This document shows positions 6,266 to 9,611 of a stretch of 9,611 nt of DNA, piece by piece; positions within the stretch are counted from its first letter, which is position 1, and the number at the start of each line of letters is the position of its first letter. The stretch spans positions 1-9,611 of the forward strand of contig JACPDC010000231.1 of assembly GCA_016184235.1 (NCBI GenBank), written 5' to 3'. Both the position numbers and the translations under genes were made by a program. A model generated the notes under the pieces. That model saw only the letters and a program-made list of their open reading frames with translations, was not told the origin of the DNA and searched no databases. The DNA is from Deltaproteobacteria bacterium. Lineage in GTDB: Bacteria > Desulfobacterota > Binatia > UBA9968.

Positions 6266-7683
6266 GTCGCCGTATCATTGTTGTGGGTGGGGGAATCGCG
6301 GGGCTCGCGGCAGCGCACCGGCTGGTCGAGCTCGACCGGGAAAGATCCCTCGGCCTGGAGGTGAAGCTGCTCGAGGCGGCGCCGCGCCTGGGCGGCTCCA
6401 TCGCCACCGAACGTATAGGCGATTTTCTCGTCGAGGCCGGACCGGACTCTTTCATTACCGAGAAGCCCTGGGCGCTTCGACTATGCGAGCGTCTGGGAAT
6501 AACCTCCCGGCTGATATCGACGCAAGCGGCTTACCAAAAAGTCTACGTCGTCCACCGGGGCGCGCTCAAGCCCCTTCCCGAGGGTTTTTTTCTTCTGGCG
6601 CCGACGCGCCTCTGGCCTTTCCTCCGCACCCCGCTTTTTTCCTGGAGCGGCAAGCTGCGCATGGCCTGCGAGCTGTTCGTGCGGCGCGCCGGCACGGATG
6701 GCGATGAGAGCCTGGCGGCGTTTGTCCGGAGACGCTTTGGCGCTGAGGCGCTCGATCGCGTCGCCCAGCCGTTGGTCGGAGGAATTTACGCGGCCGACCC
6801 TGAAAAGCTCAGCCTTGCGGCCACCATGCCCCGTTTCTTGGAGCTCGAGCGGCGCAAGCGCAGCATCATCTGGGCGATGTGGTCGGAACAATGGCGCCGG
6901 TCGCGCAGCCGCCTGAGCGGAAGCGGCGCCCGCTGGAGCCTATTTGTCACTTTCTCCGGCGGCATGCAGGAATTCGTCGATGCCGTCGCGAACCGGCTTC
7001 CTGAGGCAAGCGTGCGCGTGGGGACCCCAGTTATTGGCCTGGAACGGAACGCAACCCAAGGAACCTGGACGCTTTGCACCAGCGGCGGCGAGCGCTTCGA
7101 TACCACTGCGGTGATACTCGCCGCTCCCGCTTACCGATCGGCGGAAATAGTCGCCCCGCTCGCGGCCGATCTGGCGGACGATCTGAACGCCATCCCCTAT
7201 GCCTCGACCGCCACTGTCAGCCTCGCCTACCGAGAGGAGGATTTCCCTCACGCGCCGGACAGCTTCGGTTTCGTTGTCCCATCCGCGGAAGCGCGGAAAC
7301 TCATGGCCTGCACCTTCAGCAGCATGAAATACGCCGGCAGGGCGCCCGAAGGGCATCTCTTGCTGAGAGCGTTTGTCGGCGGCGCCCTGCAGCCGTCTCT
7401 ATTTGAGGACGACGACGCAACTATGGAGAACAATGTCCGTCACGAGCTGGCGAGCCTGCTCGGGGTGAAGGCTGAGCCGCTATTTTCGCGCGTCCGGCGC
7501 CACCCCCGCTCCATGCCCCAATACCACGTCGGCCACGGGGAGCGAGTCCGGCGCATCGAGGGGCGCCTCAGCGGGCTCTCCGGTCTCGCGCTTGCCGGAA
7601 GCGCCTATCACGGGGTCGGCATCGCCGACTGCGTTCACAGCGGGGAAGAGGCCGCCGAAAAGATTTTGGCGAGGTTGGGCTAA
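6262..7683 (+). CDS. hemY: Protoporphyrinogen/coproporphyrinogen III oxidase, HemY type (oxygen-dependent, FAD)
   Basis: FAD enzyme that oxidises protoporphyrinogen IX to protoporphyrin IX, or coproporphyrinogen III to coproporphyrin III in the coproporphyrin branch (where it is called CgoX), using O2. The 473-residue length is typical. The Rossmann motif IIVVGGGIAGLAAAHRL (5-21) binds FAD and is followed by an acidic strand end (VKLLEAAPRLGGSIAT). VEAGPDSFITEKP and QPLVGGIYAADPEKLS are characteristic of the family. The C-terminus has MPQYHVGHGERV (from about 418) and AGSAYHGVGIADCVHSG (446-461), which close the FAD site. It overlaps hemH by 4 bp (ATGA), so translation is probably coupled, and AAGG lies just upstream. 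It is the last gene of the operon. The stop is one base from the stop of the convergent MFS gene, with no terminator between. Confidence 0.95.
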   Translation: MSRRIIVVGGGIAGLAAAHRLVELDRERSLGLEVKLLEAAPRLGGSIATERIGDFLVEAGPDSFITEKPWALRLCERLGITSRLISTQAAYQKVYVVHRGALKPLPEGFFLLAPTRLWPFLRTPLFSWSGKLRMACELFVRRAGTDGDESLAAFVRRRFGAEALDRVAQPLVGGIYAADPEKLSLAATMPRFLELERRKRSIIWAMWSEQWRRSRSRLSGSGARWSLFVTFSGGMQEFVDAVANRLPEASVRVGTPVIGLERNATQGTWTLCTSGGERFDTTAVILAAPAYRSAEIVAPLAADLADDLNAIPYASTATVSLAYREEDFPHAPDSFGFVVPSAEARKLMACTFSSMKYAGRAPEGHLLLRAFVGGALQPSLFEDDDATMENNVRHELASLLGVKAEPLFSRVRRHPRSMPQYHVGHGERVRRIEGRLSGLSGLALAGSAYHGVGIADCVHSGEEAAEKILARLG

Positions 7684-7684
7684 C

Positions 7685-8896
7685 TCAACGATCGGAATCG
7701 AGCGGCGAGGCTTCGGGCGGAGGCACGATCCACCACACGAGAGAGCCAAGGACGAAGGCACCGGCGCCGCTGGCGATATAAGGGGCATTAGGCCCGACGT
7801 GCTCAAGTAGCCAGCCCGCCGCCGCGTTCGAGGCGATCCCCCCTGCGGCCACACCGACCATGGAGAGAAGGGCCTGCCCTGTAGAGCGCAAACGCGCCGG
7901 CACGACGGCGTCCAGATAAAGAGGGCCGCCGAGCAGCAGCCCCGCGACCATCGCGCCGTGGAGCGTCTGAGCGGCATAGACCAGGTAAAGCTCCTCGATC
8001 ATTCCGCTCACCGTCCAGCGCAGAGCCCCTGCCAGGATGCCCAACGCGAGCAGACCTCGAGCCCCAAGACGCTTGAGCGCCGATCCCGCAGAGAGGATCA
8101 ACGGGATCTCGATCACGAGCATGAGAATCCACATCCCGCGGATGGTGTCCAAATCGCCGCCGCGCGAGCGGACATAGACCGGAAAAAGCCACATCGGACC
8201 CTGGAGGAGAAAGTAGGCGGCAAAGGAGAAAAGAAGAAAACGGACTAAGGCTCGATTATGGAGCAGCGCCCGCCACTCACCCCGCGAGGCGCGCAGGGCC
8301 ACCCTCCCCTCTCTCGGCAGGGCCAGACCCGCCAAGGCGGCCAGGAAGGCGAGCCCCGCGGTTACGAGAAACATGATCTCCAGCCCTGGCTCCGAGGGCG
8401 CCCCGGCAACTGCCACCAGAGCGCGGGATGCTTGGAAGGAATCGAGAATCCAGGGAAAAAGCACTACCAGAAGCAAAAAGCCCAGGGTTCCCCAAACCCG
8501 AATAAAGCCGAAGGCATTAGCGCCGGCGGCGCCGAGCGCCCCGAGGGTTACGGAGACCGTCATGGGAATGACGGCCGTGGCAAAAATCGCCAGCGCAGCG
8601 GTGGCAAGCAGAATGGCCGGAAAACCGCGCGCCAGGCCGAGCAGCATGTAGCCTGCGGAAGCGCCAAAGGAGAGAAGGGCCAGAACGCGGCTGCGCGCCC
8701 CGCTCCTGTCCGCCACCTGACCCCAGAAGATCTGCGCAAAGATCTCTACCAGCGGGATGACGGCGAGAACTACGCCCACCTCGGTGCCGCTGAGGCCGGC
8801 ATTTTCCTTGAGATAGAGACTGTAATAGGGAAAGAAAACCCCCTGGGCGCCCAGATAGAGAAACCAGAAGAGAGAGAGGGAGGCTTGGCCCTGCAT
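7685..8896 (-). CDS. MFS transporter of the LacY/nucleoside-symporter-like group (MFS_1_like)
   Basis: Twelve-helix inner-membrane transporter, probably a proton symporter, of 403 residues. The cytoplasmic loop between helices 2 and 3 is WGQVADRSGARSR (58-70). FGFIRVWGTLGF (129-140) is the RxWGSxGF-like element typical of this group (HcaT, nucleoside:H+ and sugar:H+ symporters). In the C-terminal half LVYAAQTLHGAMVAG (305-319) and PARLRSTGQAL (333-343) match the same group. The substrate cannot be told. The ATG at 8896 lies 17 bp after the stop of the VOC gene on the same strand, with only a weak ribosome site, so the two are probably co-transcribed. It converges on hemY with one base between stops. 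Adjacency to heme genes does not by itself suggest porphyrin transport. Confidence 0.88.
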   Translation of the reverse strand: MQGQASLSLFWFLYLGAQGVFFPYYSLYLKENAGLSGTEVGVVLAVIPLVEIFAQIFWGQVADRSGARSRVLALLSFGASAGYMLLGLARGFPAILLATAALAIFATAVIPMTVSVTLGALGAAGANAFGFIRVWGTLGFLLLVVLFPWILDSFQASRALVAVAGAPSEPGLEIMFLVTAGLAFLAALAGLALPREGRVALRASRGEWRALLHNRALVRFLLFSFAAYFLLQGPMWLFPVYVRSRGGDLDTIRGMWILMLVIEIPLILSAGSALKRLGARGLLALGILAGALRWTVSGMIEELYLVYAAQTLHGAMVAGLLLGGPLYLDAVVPARLRSTGQALLSMVGVAAGGIASNAAAGWLLEHVGPNAPYIASGAGAFVLGSLVWWIVPPPEASPLDSDR

Positions 8897-8913
8897 GAAC
8901 CGGCTTCGAGCCG

Positions 8914-9330
8914 CTATTTTATTTCCTGCCCGCTTAAATGGGGCTCGTAGAGCATCTGGATGACGATGCCGTCGGGATCGGCGCAGTAAAAAGAGGCGCT
9001 GCCGTCGCGATGGATTTTAAACGGGTGGACGATCGGCACGTCCTTCGCCTGAAACTCCCTTTCCAGCTCTTTCACTCTCTCGATGGTCTCGACCACAAAA
9101 CCGAGATGGTCGAGCTGCTGGGAGACGGATCCGGGATCCGATTCGTGCGGCAGCTCATGCAACGCAAGGTTGTCGGAGCCCGAAGTGAGGTAGACATTTT
9201 GCGGGTCGGGCTCCCAAACGACCCCCATCCCGAGGATCTCTTGATAAAAGCGTCTGGAACGTTTGATATCTTTGACCTTCAGGGCGACGTGTCGCATGCC
9301 CCGAAGCCCTTTAAGACCGCTCATGGACAT
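8914..9330 (-). CDS. VOC-superfamily (glyoxalase/dioxygenase fold) protein, 138 aa
   Basis: Single-domain metalloenzyme-like protein built of two beta-alpha-beta-beta-beta modules. The first opens with MRHVALKVKDIKRSRRFYQEILGM, with H14 as the first expected metal ligand. DNLALHEL (53-60) supplies H58/E59 and LDHLGFVV supplies H75. In CADPDGIVIQMLYEP the position usually held by the last metal-ligand Glu is Gln (Q125). The FYCADPDG signature before it is typical of the superfamily. The reaction is unknown: candidates are lactoylglutathione lyase-like isomerisation, fosfomycin or thiol transfer, or ring-cleaving dioxygenation. The start is uncertain. ATG 9330 is taken, but ATG 9324 is equally placed and ATG 9297 (MRHVALKV) begins right at the fold with AAAGGG about 10 bases upstream. 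The frame stays open far upstream, but that part overlaps the divergent radical SAM gene and is not real. Probably co-transcribed with the MFS gene 17 bp downstream. Confidence 0.85.
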   Translation of the reverse strand: MSMSGLKGLRGMRHVALKVKDIKRSRRFYQEILGMGVVWEPDPQNVYLTSGSDNLALHELPHESDPGSVSQQLDHLGFVVETIERVKELEREFQAKDVPIVHPFKIHRDGSASFYCADPDGIVIQMLYEPHLSGQEIK

Positions 9331-9353
9331 CTTTATAGCATAGTCTGTTGTCC

Positions 9354-9370
9354 CCTTGCACCGCGCAAGG
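9354..9370. promoter_or_regulatory. Perfect 6-bp palindrome in the divergent intergenic region
   Basis: CCTTGC (9354-9359), a 5-base centre ACCGC, and GCAAGG (9365-9370) form a perfect inverted repeat in the 60-bp gap between the minus-strand VOC start (9330) and the plus-strand radical SAM start (9391). Its position suits an operator controlling both directions. It could also be an incidental hairpin in GC-rich DNA. On the minus strand TATGCTATAAAG lies directly before the VOC ATG and could serve as a -10 for a nearly leaderless message. Confidence 0.35.
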
Positions 9371-9390
9371 AAAAGCGGGATATTTGAGTT

Positions 9391-9611
9391 GTGAAAGAGG
9401 CTCTCTGGTGGCGCACGGAACCGGACGGACGGATTCTCTGCACCCTCTGTCCGCGCTATTGCCGCGTGGGCGACGGGCAGGCCGGCTTCTGCTACATCCG
9501 CAAGAATATCGGCGGCAAGCTTTACTCCTTGGGCTACGGCAAGTCGACCGGTTTCGCCATCGATCCGATAGAGAAAAAACCGCTCAACCATTTTCTCCCC
9601 GGCACCGGCGT
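9391..9611 (+). CDS. amrS: AmmeMemoRadiSam-system radical SAM enzyme, N-terminal part (3' end outside the window)
   Basis: Only the first 73 codons are in the window. The GTG at 9391 follows an in-frame TGA two codons upstream, so no earlier start is possible. The product begins MKEALWWRTEPDGRILC. Four cysteines lie at 17, 20, 24 and 34 (CTLCPRYC, then GQAGFCYIR), the N-terminal Cys-rich module of this family. Next comes GKLYSLGYGKSTGFAIDPIEKKPLNHFLPGTG, whose IDPIEKKPLxHFxPG stretch is diagnostic for the AmmeMemoRadiSam radical SAM proteins. The radical SAM CxxxCxxC motif would lie just beyond the right edge. The family is usually found with AMMECR1- and Memo-like genes, which may follow outside the window; its reaction is not established to my knowledge. 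GCGGGA about 10 bases upstream is a fair ribosome site. It is divergent from the VOC gene. Confidence 0.88.
   Translation, partial: MKEALWWRTEPDGRILCTLCPRYCRVGDGQAGFCYIRKNIGGKLYSLGYGKSTGFAIDPIEKKPLNHFLPGTG

Noticed and set aside
8258..8950. Long open frame on the plus strand opposite the second MFS gene (230 codons)
   Set aside because: It is antisense to a clearly recognisable transporter. The product is rich in Gly, Arg, Glu and Gln with no family character, as expected for the complement of GC-rich membrane-protein codons.
9331..9591. Upstream extension of the VOC frame to a start at 9591
   Set aside because: The extension lies antisense to the conserved N-terminus of the radical SAM gene and has no VOC similarity. 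The fold begins at the residues encoded just inside 9330-9297.

Overview
The window is a GC-rich bacterial chromosome segment made mostly of housekeeping and transport genes. It contains no phage, IS element, CRISPR array, rRNA or tRNA that I can recognise. The gene set is a hemE-hemH-hemY run, a DinB polymerase, a vapBC module, an AmmeMemoRadiSam-type radical SAM gene and two MFS transporters. This suggests a free-living soil, sediment or subsurface bacterium, perhaps from a deltaproteobacterial, Methylomirabilota, Nitrospirota or Acidobacteria-like lineage. That placement is an impression from protein character, and no marker gene settles it.

Layout. (1) 2-1408, plus: a DHA2-type MFS exporter whose 5' end is cut by the window edge. 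(2) 1470-1997, plus: an uncharacterised four-helix membrane protein with its own ribosome binding site and a likely extended -10 promoter. (3) 2050-2668, minus: a vapB-vapC toxin-antitoxin pair with a good promoter overlapped by two copies of a 9-bp direct repeat, a likely autoregulatory operator. About 360 bp without a gene follow, visibly more AT-rich than the surroundings. (4) 3033-4154, plus: Y-family DNA polymerase IV. Its stop codon lies inside a small array of 7-bp repeats, and an inverted partner array lies about 35 bp further on. (5) 4285-7683, plus: hemE, hemH and hemY, overlapping by 20 and 4 bp and clearly one operon for late heme synthesis. (6) 7685-9330, minus: a VOC/glyoxalase-fold protein followed by a LacY/nucleoside-symporter-like MFS protein, ending one base away from hemY. 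(7) 9391 to the end, plus: the 5' part of an AmmeMemoRadiSam-system radical SAM gene (amrS type), starting with GTG and divergent from the VOC gene.

How the genes work together. HemE makes coproporphyrinogen III. The HemY-type oxidase and the ferrochelatase then finish heme, either through protoporphyrin or through coproporphyrin; the window alone cannot decide, because neither hemN/hemF nor hemQ/chdC is visible. The VOC and MFS genes form a probable two-gene unit of unknown substrate. vapBC is a self-contained module.

Nothing here is clearly a new multi-gene system. The most useful leads are the inverted heptad repeat arrays after dinB, the vapBC operator layout, the unknown four-helix membrane protein, the branch of heme synthesis used, and the truncated amrS gene at the right edge.
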